This document shows, piece after piece, positions 33,521 to 62,800 of a stretch of 64,000 nt of DNA. Under the pieces are notes generated by a model. The model was given only the letters and a program-made list of their open reading frames with translations. It was not told the DNA's origin and ran no database searches. This DNA is from Tubulanus polymorphus (taxonomy: Eukaryota; Nemertea; Palaeonemertea; Tubulaniformes; Tubulanidae), in contig NC_134026.1 in the NCBI RefSeq assembly GCF_964204645.1, positions 9,001,450 to 9,065,449 on the forward strand, given 5' to 3'. The translations under genes and the position numbers were made by a program. Every line of letters starts with the position of its first letter. Position 1 is the stretch's first letter.

Positions 33521-35189
33521 CCTCTTTCGTTTTTCTGGTGTACGCCCAATTACTTAACGAGGAGTTCCTTCCACAATAAAACTTTCCGGCAATACACGTT
33601 TCGTTGTTTCGGCTACATATGGTGTAGATACAATAACAGCTTCTGGCGGAGAGTGGAAAGGAGAGGTTGCTGGCTGGCTCAAGACGATGGAAGTAGCACG
33701 GCTCATCATTGACAAAATGGTCATAGCAAAGAAGACGTTGACATGTTCCCTGGTTGGCGACACATGCCGCAAAAACCTCCTTATTGCAGGTGAAACCGCA
33801 TACCTTTAAGGTGTATCGAATCCACGTCTTCATACCCGTCATCTACTGGTAGAGTAGGATCATTGATATCCGAAAAATCGTTCTAATCGGTGTTTTCTTT
33901 ATCATCGCCATCACCGTCACTTTGATAAGAATCAAAGTCGACGACTACACTCCATTCCACCATGAAATTCTTTATCTTCAGGCCAAAAAATCTTCACCTT
34001 CACGCGTACGTTTAAGGTTCCCTAAAACTTTAACTCAGAAACCGTAACGATATTTTTGAACCATCGGCCTTCGACTGAACAAGAACATCCGCGTCTGAAT
34101 TTGTCTGAAGATGTAATTTAAAAAAAACGCCGTTAACTAACCCGCAATAATTCATTTATTATCCAACGAACATTATGGGTAGATTGAGGGCTCTGGCCCC
34201 ATTTTTTTTTGTTGATGAAATGATTGCATGGTAATTTTGATATGAAATCACTCTAGTTGCTTAGTAAATGAGCATTTTTTCAAATTTGGTTTGGGAGGGC
34301 ACCACCCTCCTGATAGGCTTAGGCGCTTGCTCCCTGTTTACTATAGTTTATATACTACTACCAGGTTTAGGGAGTCACCCCCCCCCCCCCCAATTTGAAA
34401 CTCCTGCAGGGTCTGCCCATGAACATGGATTGTAGAGACAGTTGATTCATGTGCACAGCGGAACCTCAAAAATGAAGGCTAGGCTGTAGTCACATTGGAG
34501 ACATCCTTTTAAACATTTAACGCTTATTTCTCTGTGTTTTTTACAGCTCTTACGTTGTAAGTTTTAAACTTACCTTTCGAACCATGATCTTTCAATTTGC
34601 AATAACTCGATTCTTATCACTTCAAGAATGCTCAGCACACATGGACACGGCCAACCGACATATATCTCCTATATATTATTTTCAAATTGATCTTATTACT
34701 GGGTTTAACTCAAAAATCAATTTTTTTAAGATACGACGGTTAGTGAAAGCATGGACGATTTGTTGAATCCTGGTTATAATGCCAGAGGAAAAATCCTACC
34801 ATAGGTAAAAATGCCAGAGGACAAATTGCAAGAACGAAATATTGCAGACAATTAGGTAAATATGAGAATTTTAACATTGAACATGATATTCTTATTTACA
34901 CCAGATTTCACATATTGAGTAAACAGTAAGATATAAGATATTTGTAGATAATTGAAATTAAAACTTTGAAACAGGTGACCTTTAAAATGATTCTGTTTAA
35001 ATAACCAAAATCATTGCATGATCCGCATTTCGTCACATGAAATAAAATTATTATACAGAATGTTATCTGGACCCATTTTCATTACACCTGTGGATCGATA
35101 ACAACATTGATTTGGAATATAATAAACGATAGTAATAAGACTAATCCCAATTTTGTTCCCCTCGAAAATCATGTGACAACTGCCCTTCA
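33521..35189. other. Intergenic, no gene recognised
   Basis: Includes a C tract at 34379-34391. Minus-strand frames near 33554-33842 may extend the pseudogene above but show no motif I know. Confidence 0.4.
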
Positions 35190-36135
35190 CAACTTGAACT
35201 TGAACTTGAACTTTAATTTTATTGCTCCATATAATACACAAGTTACATAGGAAATGACATGCAATAAAATATTAACATCAAGACACAGGGAAAACAGTAC
35301 AAGAGTGGACATACATTTAAAATCGCTTTTATAATGGATAACATAGGAATAGAGAATATTTACAAATAAAATATGTTAAACGTAAAACAAAATATAATAC
35401 TACAGCAAGGAAACTAGGTGGCGATACAATCAAGTGAATATAATATAAAAAGAATCAAAGTGTTGAACGGAGGGCAAGTAAAGAGTTTACTAGGTTACAC
35501 ATAAGGCTGGCAATTTCATAGTCTCCGTTGTTATAGGACATCAAAAATAGGAATTTATCGAAAACACAAAAAGACTCAAACTCTGTGAAACATACAAGTG
35601 AGGATAAAATGGAAACTCTGGCAGGATGAAGCGAGGGACACTCGAGTAAAAAGTGGGATTCGTCCTCAACGACTTTATTTACAGTACAGTAGAGGCAAAA
35701 TCTCTCATTGGCTGGTAAAAATGGACGACAGTGACGCCCCGTCTCGATTCTAAGCCGATGGGAACCGAGACGCAGTTTGGAAAATTCGCGTCTTTTAAGG
35801 AAAGAGTTCGAAATAATATATTTTTCTAGTTCAAAGCGTTTTTTAAAAAGTTTATAAGTCCTTAATTTGGGGTTGGAATTACTGTCGTTGATTTGAAATA
35901 GCCACGAAGAAGAATATAAGAGATACATTTTAGACTGGAGCAGCTTGATAATTTTATTGGGGTGGTTGGAGCCATGATTAGACCAAACACCATGAAGATC
36001 AAATGATTTTAGTATTGAGAAAATTCCAGAACACCAATTTGGGAGTGTGTTCATACATTGCACACAGTCCAGATAGGATTTATACACTAATGAGGCGGGA
36101 TTCAATTTACAAAGACGAAACCAAAATTTAACCAT
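35190..36135 (-). pseudogene. LINE 3' end with C-terminal ORF2 fragment
   Basis: The frame at 35455-36135 (226 codons) has WFRLCKLNPASLVY at its start, then KLRTYKLFKKRFELEKYI, SKLRLGSHRLRIETGRH, ERFCLYCTVNKVVEDESHFL and LECPSLHPAR. The last blocks form the Cys/His zinc element (C-x2-C then H and C) that follows the reverse transcriptase in many invertebrate LINEs. The reverse transcriptase itself is missing, as usual for 5'-truncated copies. The 3' end is a short (AAGTTC)n tail at 35190-35215 on the minus strand. Confidence 0.7.
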
Positions 36136-37199
36136 CAGGGGAATAAATGATATTCACACATATTCACACATTTGTCACCAAAGGTATAGCCTGTATAGCA
36201 TTCCCTCGTGCACGAATAAAACATCTCCCAAAAGGGAAAATGTTTGGGGTGGAGGTGGCAGTTGGGAGTGTCAAGGGGTTATTCGGAGAGACTTCGGAGA
36301 AGAGGAGGAATAATTTGCGAAGGGTAAATTTTGTGAAGGGATCTTATTTTCTGAGGAAAACTTATACGGTGCCAATTAACCGGGTAAATGACCAGGTTTA
36401 ATTATCCTAGACGTAATTCCCGACAGCAATAGACTTACTGGAACAGGGCCGGATCTAGCTAGGTTTATGAGTAGTACTGCTCGGTTGTGTAAGGGCACAT
36501 ATAACAGAAAATTTTGAATTTTCGGGGCTTAGATTTTCACAATTTTGGGCATCAAATATTTCTCTGCATCAACATGTTAAAGAAAAATCATTCACTCATT
36601 CAAGAAATACTTGAAATTTACCCATTTTCGATTGTTTGAATTGGCTATTTTCAATTACTGACACCAGAACTTGCAAAAGAGAAGGGCACTCCTACAATCG
36701 TGAGAGTACCGCTCATAGGCTGGATCTGCGAAAGAGTTGGCCTAGTATAGTTTTGTGACACCTTGTTGATAATCATCTGGTAAAATAGTGTTGTAGAAAT
36801 TTGCCATCTTACACGTTTTGGGATTGGTGGAGACGACGAAAAGTGTCCCTTCTTGTTTTTTTTTTTGCGCCGGAGGACCTACTGAATAAACTAAAGCACA
36901 TTGAATGTGATTTTGTTTAACATGATCGGGCCGGGAAAATGATATGAGACGACGTCATAGATCTATATCATTTGCCCTTTTCTCCTTTAAATCTTCGCAC
37001 GACGGTAACCTAACATCAGAGTCCGCGCATGCAATGAGCTTTGGCGGAATGCACCGAACCTTGGCAAGCGAGGATTCGTTCGTTCGGTACAGTTTGTCGT
37101 AATGTAATTAAATTGAATTGAACTTTTCTGAAGTGTCCGGCCGTTAGTCCGTGAGTGTAAGCCGGGTCAGATTGTGAAAATAGGCCGATATTTACTGAA
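36136..37199. promoter_or_regulatory. Upstream region of HADHA
   Basis: No exon seen. At 37033-37072 is a segment (GAGCTTTGGCGG, then TTGGCAAGCGAGG) related to 30961-31000. A CREB-like TGACGTC-related site, GACGACGTCA, occurs at 36949. There is no clear TATA box; a start in the 37000-37190 interval is likely. Confidence 0.35.
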
Positions 37200-52219
<15,020 letters not shown>

Positions 52220-52434
52220 ATCGAATTGATCTGATTTAGAACGACATATTTTGAAGACTTTAAATAACTCGAGTAAAGTGATTTGTATTGTTATCTAAGA
52301 TGACCTCATGAAACAAAGCTTGAAAATATGTTCACAAATTTTTCCGTATGCAAAATTCAGTATCAGTGTTGGTATGCTAGTTGTTTTAAGAGACTAAGAG
52401 TGTCAATTATTTATAAATTTGTCTGAACAATTGA

Positions 52435-52440
52435 AATAAA
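52435..52440 (+). terminator. HADHA polyadenylation signal
   Basis: AATAAA 216 bases past the stop codon at 52217-52219. Confidence 0.7.
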
Positions 52441-52444
52441 ATAA

Positions 52445-53550
52445 TAGCCTTGTATTTACAAATTATATCTTCGCTGATTTTTTTTCAGTCGCTTCTTCAT
52501 CAATTCATTGAATGTGTGGTCAAATCAAAGTTGAGCCCAGATTCCACATGCACCAACAACACTATGTAGGACGGGATTTAAGCTGAGAATTAGATTTATG
52601 GGCCCGGTTTCATAGACTGGGTATCAAAGTTATCCCTAGGAACGAATCCTCAATCTGGACCCAGTTCCACAGTTCCGAGTTAGGATTTAACTCCCGAGTT
52701 AACTCATCGAAAATGAACTAACTAACAGATGATGCTCTGAATGTACGGTAACCATAGTGGACTTGGTCAAATGGACACCGCTAATCTAACTGCTTCGAAT
52801 CAGTAAACAGATTACAGTCAAAGCTTGATACAATGCACAGAGACACCAAATCGTCAACAATTCAACAAGCAGAATCAATCCATACATTAACTCTAAACTT
52901 CTTTTCCCGAAGTTATGGGCTGCTGGCATGTATAACGGGGATTAAGCATGATCATTGCGTGTACTGTTTTGGCCTTATCTTCTTAACTAGTGTCAGCAAC
53001 AGAGATTTGACGGACTAAACACAACCAAAGCCATTTTCCGATATTGCTCTTCTGGAAAAGTAATTATCTAATTTCACTGTTGATTACCAAATTTGGAAGT
53101 TTTTACCAATTCTTCAGTCTGAAGAATATTCTGGACAAGCACAACCGAAAAAAGTCCAAAATGGCGTGTTAATCTGAAAAAATCCACCCAATTGAGCACT
53201 GTCGGTGTAGTTCAGACTAGTTCCAAGATTGTGGAAGTATGAAAACTGAAGGTCCACCAATTTGACATGCGGTGATAACATTGGCCAGTTCAATATACCG
53301 GTACCTAACTCGACAAACTGGGACTAGCAAAATTGGCCTGAGTAAGGTGAAGTTTGAGTTAAGGACTGGAAAATGGGATATCGGAAAATGTGTTAAGTGC
53401 AAATTAATCAAATGTCTAATTTAACTGTATCGAAGGTTTACTGTAGGGAAAATGCGTTACGTGCAAATTAATCAAATGTCTAATTTAACTGTATCTAAGG
53501 TTTACTGTAGGATCAACTTGAACTATAGTAATCAATTGGGCCCCGAGACA
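52445..53550. other. Intergenic region between convergent HADHA and HADHB
   Basis: Holds a SINE/MITE-like segment at 52610-52720 (GGACCCAGTTCCACAGTT, seen again near 63796) and a Tigger-like MITE at about 53290. A 65-bp tandem duplication lies at about 53388-53518 (AAATTAATCAAATGTCTAAT in each unit). No exon seen. Confidence 0.6.
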
Positions 53551-53553
53551 GCT

Positions 53554-53559
53554 TTTATT
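53554..53559 (-). terminator. Candidate HADHB polyadenylation signal
   Basis: AATAAA on the minus strand, 326 bases past the stop at 53885. Confidence 0.4.
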
Positions 53560-53884
53560 GATCGGTTTGTATTCGATTGCAAATCCTATCTGTACTAACA
53601 AATTTTATCCTCACGACATAGAAAACAAGAAGGCAAAAATAATAGTGAAATTTCAATACATTGATTTAAACATGACAGATATTTTTTACAAATAAATTAC
53701 AAATTGCAATGTAACAGGGGTTTTACATGAATGTATTGTACACTCAGTAGTGTAAGAGTAGTATTCCGACTCATTCTTCATATCGTATCTATATAAAATC
53801 TACATGTTTCACGAAAATTGTTCAATCAAAGTAATAATGAATGACTGTCTTTTTGAATGTTCTTTTGAGTTTTGTTTGGAAAAT

Positions 53885-56800
53885 TTACGATGATGGATAT
53901 CTTTCCACTAGCATGGCGTGTCCCTGCAAATAAAACAAGATCGACTTGAGTGGTCAGCTACAATTTCACTAATAGACTACTACACCTTAACTGTGCGGGC
54001 GTAAAATTTTTTGGGACACGAAATTCTTCCAAGGGTGAGATTATGATTAGTGTACTAAATGAGAATTGATGATTCAATAGTAGGAAATTATCTATTGTAC
54101 TGAAGAGAAGTATATAACTGGGAAAATTACTTGTCATTGCCAACATTTTATATTAAACTACCAGTATTTAAATTAAGAAATCAGAACCAAATAGTGTTTG
54201 TTCTATGACTAAAATAATTCTGAATACAATACATTTTTATCAAATCCACCAACTGTCAAATCCTCTTAATTTGGATCAGTTTAACCCGAATCTTAATCTA
54301 ATCCGGATATTATCACTGGTGCGCCAGTACATAAATGTATGTAAAATATGAAGTTTGATCATTCCACATTTCTCGTAAACCAGAATAATTTCATCGGTCC
54401 AAAATGATACAAATTAAGCAGGTTCTGCTGTAGAACAAAGTAACGACACTTAAATTTGAATTTAAGCGATCCTCAAAATCACTCAAAAACAATATATTCT
54501 ATAAGAGTCTTATAGAGTCTAGAAGTATCTGTTCGGAAATTTCAGTAATTACCTGACCACCTGCTGCACAGGCTGCTACAAGGCCAAATTGTCCATCTTC
54601 ATCGATGAGTCTGTGGGCAGCTGTGGTTACCAAGCGCACGCCGGTCGCTCCGAACGGATGACCGATTGACAACGATCCGCCGCGAGTATTCAACTTCTCC
54701 GTCGGTGGTGCGCCGAACTGAAATTCAAATACGCCAGAAAAAATTAAGACAGCAGAACGAAAACCATGTCACCAATTTACGTGTGAATACAAAAACGCTA
54801 TTTACAGGTTCATTACTGAATTTGGGGAATATTTTTTATCTTTAGGATAATCATTAATGGCTCAATTTCTATTTGATATCTTACCTTGCCACTTCTGCCC
54901 ATACAATTCTGACTGAACCAATCGGAGTCGAGAGCTTTCATATTAGCCAATATTTGTCCCTGTAAATAAAAATACTGGTTAAGTACTACAAGTGGTAAAA
55001 GGTGATTAACGTTGTAATGCATTCTCCCTGTCCTAAATGATCAGGCGCATATTAGCCAATCAGCACGAGGAAATTGTGCCTTTTATCTAATCAATAATTT
55101 TATGGTAGATGAGCTGGCTGGCTTTGCACATTGGTGTGGTTCTGCAAAAGCCCTTTACGCCAGGGACCAGTTTTATAGACTGACTGGTATTATCTTTAAC
55201 CCTGGGGCTAACTCAATTGACAATGAATTGAGTTGATAATGATAGTGTCAAAATCAGGTTCAAATCGAGACGACAAATGAAACATCCGTTTTGATCCTTG
55301 AATCCCAGAATTATTAATGAGTCTGCCTTAACTAAATTTCTTATGAACTGAGAGAAATTAATTTTTCCCCCAGTACATTTACTTACTGCGAAAGCTTCGT
55401 GATATTCAAATACCGCAACATCGGCTAACGTCAGACCTGCTCGGTCGAGAATTTTCGGTGTGGCATATGCCGGTCTGAAAATTCAAATTCATTCTTATTT
55501 CAACTACCTGGTATGAACACTACAGGTCCCGGTTTCACAAGATTTTTGGTTTAGTTGATATCTTGGCTATCGTCATGCAATGAGGTTTTAAATCTATTTG
55601 GCTTAACTCGGCGTACATACCCGAGTAATAATTGATCCTTTGGGTCCTGCGACACGTACAGATAATCTCTTAGATAAGCCAACGGTTTATATCCCATACT
55701 GAGAGCCTTCTCTTCAGACATAATAAGACATGCTGATGCACCGTCAGTCTGAAAGTATATACGAAGTAGTTCTTACGAAAAAAGCCACAATAAAAAGTTT
55801 TAAGTTGTGAGCATTTTATTATGCTAATAAATGCCAGTAGTTCAGCAATCATAACAAAATCATTTAGTTGCCAATTGCAAAGCCCTATCTGGGTATTCCT
55901 GGGTAACTCCCTGCTATTAGGACGATATTGAAATCAACTTAAGTTTTCCTTCCACTAAGGTTATTATTCTTTATCCAAAAATAAGTACACATTTAAATTT
56001 AATCTTCCATTGAAAGCACTACTGAAAAAGATTTAACAACCAAAAACCCACAAAATAAACTAAACCTAGATTGGGAATTCTAATCTATTAAATTCTGGGA
56101 TTTTCATATGGTAACAGCCATCATTACAATAAGTAACTTACCAGGAATGATGAATTAGCAGCTGTAACTGTTCCATGTGGTTTTATGAAGGCAGCTTTCA
56201 ATTTGGCCATTTGTTCCTTACTGGACACCCTGATACCGTTATCACGAGTGACGACATCGCTTCTGCCTAGAAATACAAATGGTATTTGCCGATTCACGGG
56301 TGATAATTAACAGGATTTAAGGATTTAATTCGGGGGGAGGGGGGCAATTGTCCGGATAGGAAAATATGAGAATATCATCGTCATTACAGTCTTCTAAGGT
56401 TGGGGTTGTATCTCGACATTTAACATTAGGATGGATATAAAGTGGAACCACATCACCACTTCAGGATATCAGAAAATCCCAATAAATTGCTATGAATATA
56501 GGGGCCAGTTTTAGGAAAAACTAGGGGTCCAGGGACACCATGCCCACTTGGGAAGTGGTTCCAAATGCTCAACAATCTTACAATTTCAATATTCAACGCC
56601 CCCTGGTGACCATATACAGAATCGAATGACCTTACAACTCACCACAATCATAGAACTTGTCAGCAGCTACGATTTTGTAATTGATTGTGATAACAAAATA
56701 TGCCTCGTTACCACTTTAATATGGAAATACTAAGTTATTCTACTATTCAACGCCCCCTGGTGACCATATGCAAAACCCAATGACCTTGAAACTCACCACA

Positions 56801-59800
56801 ATCATAGAACATGTCACGAACTATAACTTTGTAATTGATCATGGTAACAAAATATGCCTAGGTACCAATATAAATAAGGAAATACTAAGTTATTCTACTA
56901 TTCAACGCCCCCTGGTGACCATATAGAATAACTAATGGCCTTAAAACTTGCCACAATCATAGATGATGTCATGAGCTACAGCTTTGCAATTGATTGTGGT
57001 TACAAAATATTCATTGATACGAATATAATATAGAAATACTAAGATATTGCATTATTCAACGCCCCCTGGTGGCCATATACAAAAACCAATGACCTTTAAA
57101 CTCACCACAATCATAGAACATGTTATGAGCTACAACTTTCTAAATGATTGTGGTAACAAAATACGCTTAGGTATCAATATAATGTGGAAAAACTTTTTCC
57201 CACTTACGAACGAGTACTGCTGACACAAAGATGGCCGCCAATTGCGTCATAATTGGCTGATGAAAAATACCTGTCTCAGGTATAAAACATCCCTTTCCAA
57301 AGAATACCCATCACAAATTGCAATGAGAAATGATAAACCAGTAGGAAGCTACAGGACTCAGAATTTGGGCCAAAATTAACATTTTTGGGCACTAAAAAGG
57401 TCATAGGACGGCCATCTTGAGTCCGATCGACCCAATTTTTGTTATTCTGATGGGCCCTGGGGGAATTCACATATATCCGAAAGATCAAGGTAATTGATCA
57501 AAGCGTCTTCAAAATTTCCCTCAAAAATTTCAAAAATGTGTAAAGTGCTGATTTTGGCGAACAACAATGGCTGCCAGTCGGCCATCTTGAATCTGACAGG
57601 GCCAGTTTTTGGGCTGAAGATGTGTCTAGGGTAGATACATGTGTAACCCAAATATCAAGACATTACCTTGAAGCGTCTTCAAAACTTCCCAGAATAACTT
57701 GATTCCGTCTACGGACGGACGGACGGACGAAAAGTGAACGCAATAGCCCGCTGGGACTAAAGTCCCAAGTGGGCTAAAAATGATTATGGTGGTATCAGCT
57801 AATGACGACTTCTCACTTTTGATGAACTCAACAATTAGAATCAAATTATCATCTTTGTGAAAGTTGACCCAGATATTTTCACCATATACATCTTTTCAGA
57901 GCACTAAAAGCATCTTTAATGATGGCAAGCAATTCCTATCAATTTGTCACAGACACCATCTTGCCAATCGCCATCACATCATTGTGAGGATGAGAGAAAT
58001 CCCAAAATGATTCAGACAAAGATGAAAAATTCTTGAATAGAAGAGTATATATTTTGGGCAACGTTTCGGCTTAACACTATAAGCCATCATCAGGCGTACT
58101 GGTGATCAGTATTTCTCTCATCATCCATCTTACACGGATAGTGTGTATCTTCTCTACTCATCGTGAGGAGGATTTGGCTACGTTGGATACTTGCATTAGC
58201 ACGTTGATTAAATAAATGGACATCGTAAGCAAGTTATGGTAGGCACTTTGCTTAAATAAATGAATAAATTTGTTTGTGTCGATACAAGCTGCTACTTAAA
58301 TGAAAACCACCAATTGAACCAAATTATCACAACATTCGTTCCATTGTCAAGTCGATTCTAAATTTCATGTTACTTAAAACAAGATGTCTTCTTATCTTAA
58401 ATTACCTGGAACTTTGTATGGCATAAGATCCTTCAGTAAACCCTTGTCCGAAGCTTCTTGCGCCAACCTGTGCGACCTCATAGCAAACTCATCCTGTTAT
58501 AAAATGTCAATGAACAATATGTACGTAATTTGATATTATCAAAACACCAATTGTTTTGTTTTGAGTTGATTACGGTAGTTGTTTTTTTCTACTCTAACAG
58601 TTAATGGATCACACTGAATGATCACACTGAATTAATAATCTATACTACAATATCTAACATAGCTGTTTCATTCACCACTGATGTTATTGAGACTCTGCCT
58701 TGATATGAACATGTATCCCTTACCAGAGTCTACACCTGTGCCCGGTTCCATAGTCAGGGCTTAGACTTAAGACCAGTCTTAAGATTTAAGAACACTTTTG
58801 GCCCTGACTATAGGACCGGGCTAGTAAAACAAAAATTTTTGTTAATGACAACGATTTTCAAAAACTCAAAATCAACTTCATTTTCAATGAAGCCTAATAC
58901 TGGAGATTAGAAAGAATTATTTCATTTTCAATGGGATACCATAGACCACTACTGTGGCAAGTGAGGTATCCACGATACAGACTTACAATTTCAGTTAAAT
59001 TCAAATTAACCTTTCCAATGAGTAAATTGATTTTCGGTGAAAGCTCATCACACGCTCTGCATCAAGCGGATCGCCTTTTGGCGGTCCCATGAACAGAAAC
59101 TCCTGTCCATCCTTGGTTAACCTTGAGCATGATCGTTTTACCTAACGCTCCGATAACGACGGGACACACTTCGACTTTGTACTCTGGGTGCAATCATTGT
59201 CATCGTCCTTCTTGGATCAAGCTAGGTAGGTTGCAGAACACGTCTGCCAGTTTCCTGACAAATGGGTCCTCGCATTGAAGTACGTCTATCGGTCGATTGG
59301 TGTTTCGACAGCGCCCCGTTCTGTCTCATCACCTTCCTCAGCAAATTATCGATTTCCTCAGCAACTGTTCGATAACACTACCCCACCGTACAGGAGCACT
59401 GTAAGGCACCCATACACACAGCGTTGGGCGTGGTCACTGCTCAATCTGAGCGTTGATCCCCATATTCCCTCGCCTTGGTGCATAGGTGATCATTGACTTT
59501 CACCTTCAGATCACCCATGCAGGTTTCGAGCAACTGGGGTCCTCCCAGATGTACGCGCTCCCTTCTCCGTACACTGGCGGTGGCACATCTGCCACCATAG
59601 TCTTCACTCCTCCCTTACGATCCATGTGTGCCGCTCCACATTTCTCGTAACCTAGCTCCATACTCCAAGCCATCACAGCGTGGGTTCGTTGGACTGGATC
59701 AACTTGATGTCATCCATTTACGCAAAGTGTGTCAGCCTGGCTCCGTCCTTCGTCTTGTACCCAACTGTTTGCTCATCTAACGCTGTTGAGATTGGCGCAA

Positions 59801-62800
59801 TGGCAATGCAGAAGAGAATAGGACTTATGGTGTCGCCTTGGAGGAGACCCCGCTTCAGGTGAAGCCGTTCGCTGCACTCGAATCTGTCCTTGTCCGTTTG
59901 CTCAAACACTATGTTCCAGTGGCTCATGATCTCGCTAAGAGATTCCTTAAACCATTGAGGTGCGCTGATTGCTTCTACTCTGTGTGCGATCAGGTCACGT
60001 GGGAACTTATCGTAAGCCTTTTTGATATCAATCCACACCAACGAAAGGGTCATGCAGAGAAGCTTCGCTTGTTCTGTGTTGGACTGGTCCAATCTCAAGG
60101 GTCCCCTTTCTGCTCTTCCGGTAGAATACCTGTCGCAATTGAATCATCCGTGATCCACTTCCCATTTCCCCAGTGGTAACATTTGTGTTTAGGCAGGCAA
60201 TAGGATGGTAGTTTGCAGGGTTGGCTTCGTCCCCCTTTTTGTGGAATATCACCATTTGCTCCCTGCAGAATACGTCGTCTACTGCGAGATGGCCTTTCAG
60301 GACACCTTCTACTACTTGTTTCAGAGTATCCCGACAAGCCGGGAGTTTTTTCCACCAGTACTTTTGGATACCGTCCAGGCCTGGTGCCTTACAAGCTGGC
60401 AACTGGGTTAGGATGCCTGTACCTGTCGATGACTTCTAGGACTGAAGTGCTATCATTGGGTACCGGTCTCCTAGAGTTTTGGTCCACCTCCACCAAACAA
60501 GTCATCAGATAGATAAGATCCGTTTTCTCAGTCAGAGTATGGTATAGATTACACCAAAAATTGATTAACTAATGAGAAAATTAGATCTGAATTCAATTGA
60601 AATATAGAAGGAAATTGAAGCGTGGTAACCCACTTGCTGGTGCCACACTTGCTGGTATCTCATTGGAGAATGATTTGGTTTCCCGCTGTTGCATAATTTG
60701 GTGGGTTGCCGGCATACTCCATATAAACGAGTTTTTGTGTATGAATAATGGCGTAGTTGTAGTTGGCTTGCTCTCGTAAGGAATTTCAGCTTTCAGAATA
60801 AATGTAAATACGTTATAACTTCATCTCTCCTTTGCCCAATGTCTTATGCTCGAGACATTGAAGTCATTTTTAAAACCTTTTTTTCCTGGATAAATGCATA
60901 CACCAAGTGCTTTAAAAAACTTTACAACTTATCTACGCGAACTTAACCCCTCGATCACAGTTTCTAACAACTAACCTGCTCCTGTCTTGTTACGTTGAAG
61001 GCTGCGGCTAATCGGTCAGCGGAATGACCCATCGTTTCCGACGTAGAAAACTCAGCCACAGCCGGCAACTCGGGCGTGAGCGCTGACGGTGTCAACATTT
61101 TCGAGAGCAGGCTGAGGCGAGCGGGCAGTGTCTTCGCTTTGTTGATCGCGAGCATGTGTTTTCTCATTTTACGACTGTGTCGAATCGGCACGTCGGACAT
61201 GAATTCGATACCGCCGGCGATGACTGTGTCGCACATTCCCGACGTGATGTATCCCATACCTTAAAAACAAACGACAACACAAACAGATGAACATCAACTT
61301 AAAAATCTTCAGCCTAACTCAGGTCGCACTTAAGATCTGATCCGATTGTCTGCGATTCAGTCTAAAGATCACTAATCGTATCGTGACGTCGAATAGCCGA
61401 TTCGGCTGAGACTCGTTAGTCGGAACTCAGCTACGCTCAGGTCACCTGAGACCAACAATCATTTTAAACCAAATGCTAGTCAAGTGATATGTACATTGTT
61501 GTTCATAAGCTACGACTTAAAGATCGGTCCCAAGTACAGTCAACCCCCGATATACCGCACTCCCATATACCACCGCCCCCGCCTACCGCCAGGTTTTCTC
61601 AACATACATCTATGCAAATACATAAACACCCCCAATGTACCGCCATACTCTCTATACTGCCAAAATTTGTTCTGCACCGTCCGATGTGGGTGGTATATCG
61701 GGGGTCGACTGTACGCTCAGGTCACATATTCTTACGATTGTGCTTACGGGTGTTGAGCAAGGCTTTAAAGTCAATCACAGTTCTCACAGTTACTTGGATT
61801 CAAAATTTACCCAAGTTTTTCATCATTTTTGGTATCAGTGCAAAAATGAACTGATACCATCAAACTACAGGGATGTCAACTTAAATGGTGACTATCGGGT
61901 ATAAAAAAAACATCATCATCTTCACCCGTACAACAAAATTCGGTAATTTAATAATTTTTCACAAGGAGCTAAATGAGAAAACGCCACAAAATCTAATATC
62001 AACATTCCATAGAGTAACTTCAAATAACATTTTCGCATTTCTGAATTCAAGTCCAAAAATTATACTTCTTAATTCAAGGACAAGGAATGACATTGATCTA
62101 TTGCGTAAATACCAGAATTCATTCTACAAGTGATCTATCTATACATACCAGAGGTTATTGCTTGATTTGATGAAATGCACGCCATGGTTACTGTATGTGC
62201 GGGAATCTTGTCAGAGAAACCAGCTCCTAATGCAGCCTAAATATAAATACAAATAGAAAGTACAGTGAAGGACAAACCAGGAATGGCTTTCAGTCAGACA
62301 TAATCGAAAATCTGAGTTAAGGATCGGATAATACATCAGGAAATTTCAGAAAATGGTTTTGTTTCAGTCCAACATAGTGAAAAGTCGGAGTTGACCATGT
62401 CTGAGTTAGGCGTAGTTAACTGTAGGCCAATGACATATCAAATGAGACATGAAGTTAGTTAAGATCATATAGGAAGGTTTCCAGTTGCCATTTCACAAGG
62501 TTGACTGTATCCCGTATCAACTGAGACATATTTAATGCATTCAATTAAGTTCATATAGGAAGAGGCCCATAAGTTGCAATTTCACATTGACTTTGACTTC
62601 GAAATGCATGCCCATATTTTAATTGTATTCAATTCTATCTAACTACAGTAGACTTCGCTCAAGTATTTTTGGATCTTTTGGGATCGTATAAAGTGTACGA
62701 CTTGAGAATGCTATCCAAGTATTTCATATACTGTTGCAAAAATATATCAAAAAACAATATGAGTTGAACGGTTATCCGAGCTAATTGGATCCTACTTGGC

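Noticed and set aside
59275-60512. Plus-strand frames over the LINE
   Set aside because: They are antisense to the reverse transcriptase blocks and carry no motif.
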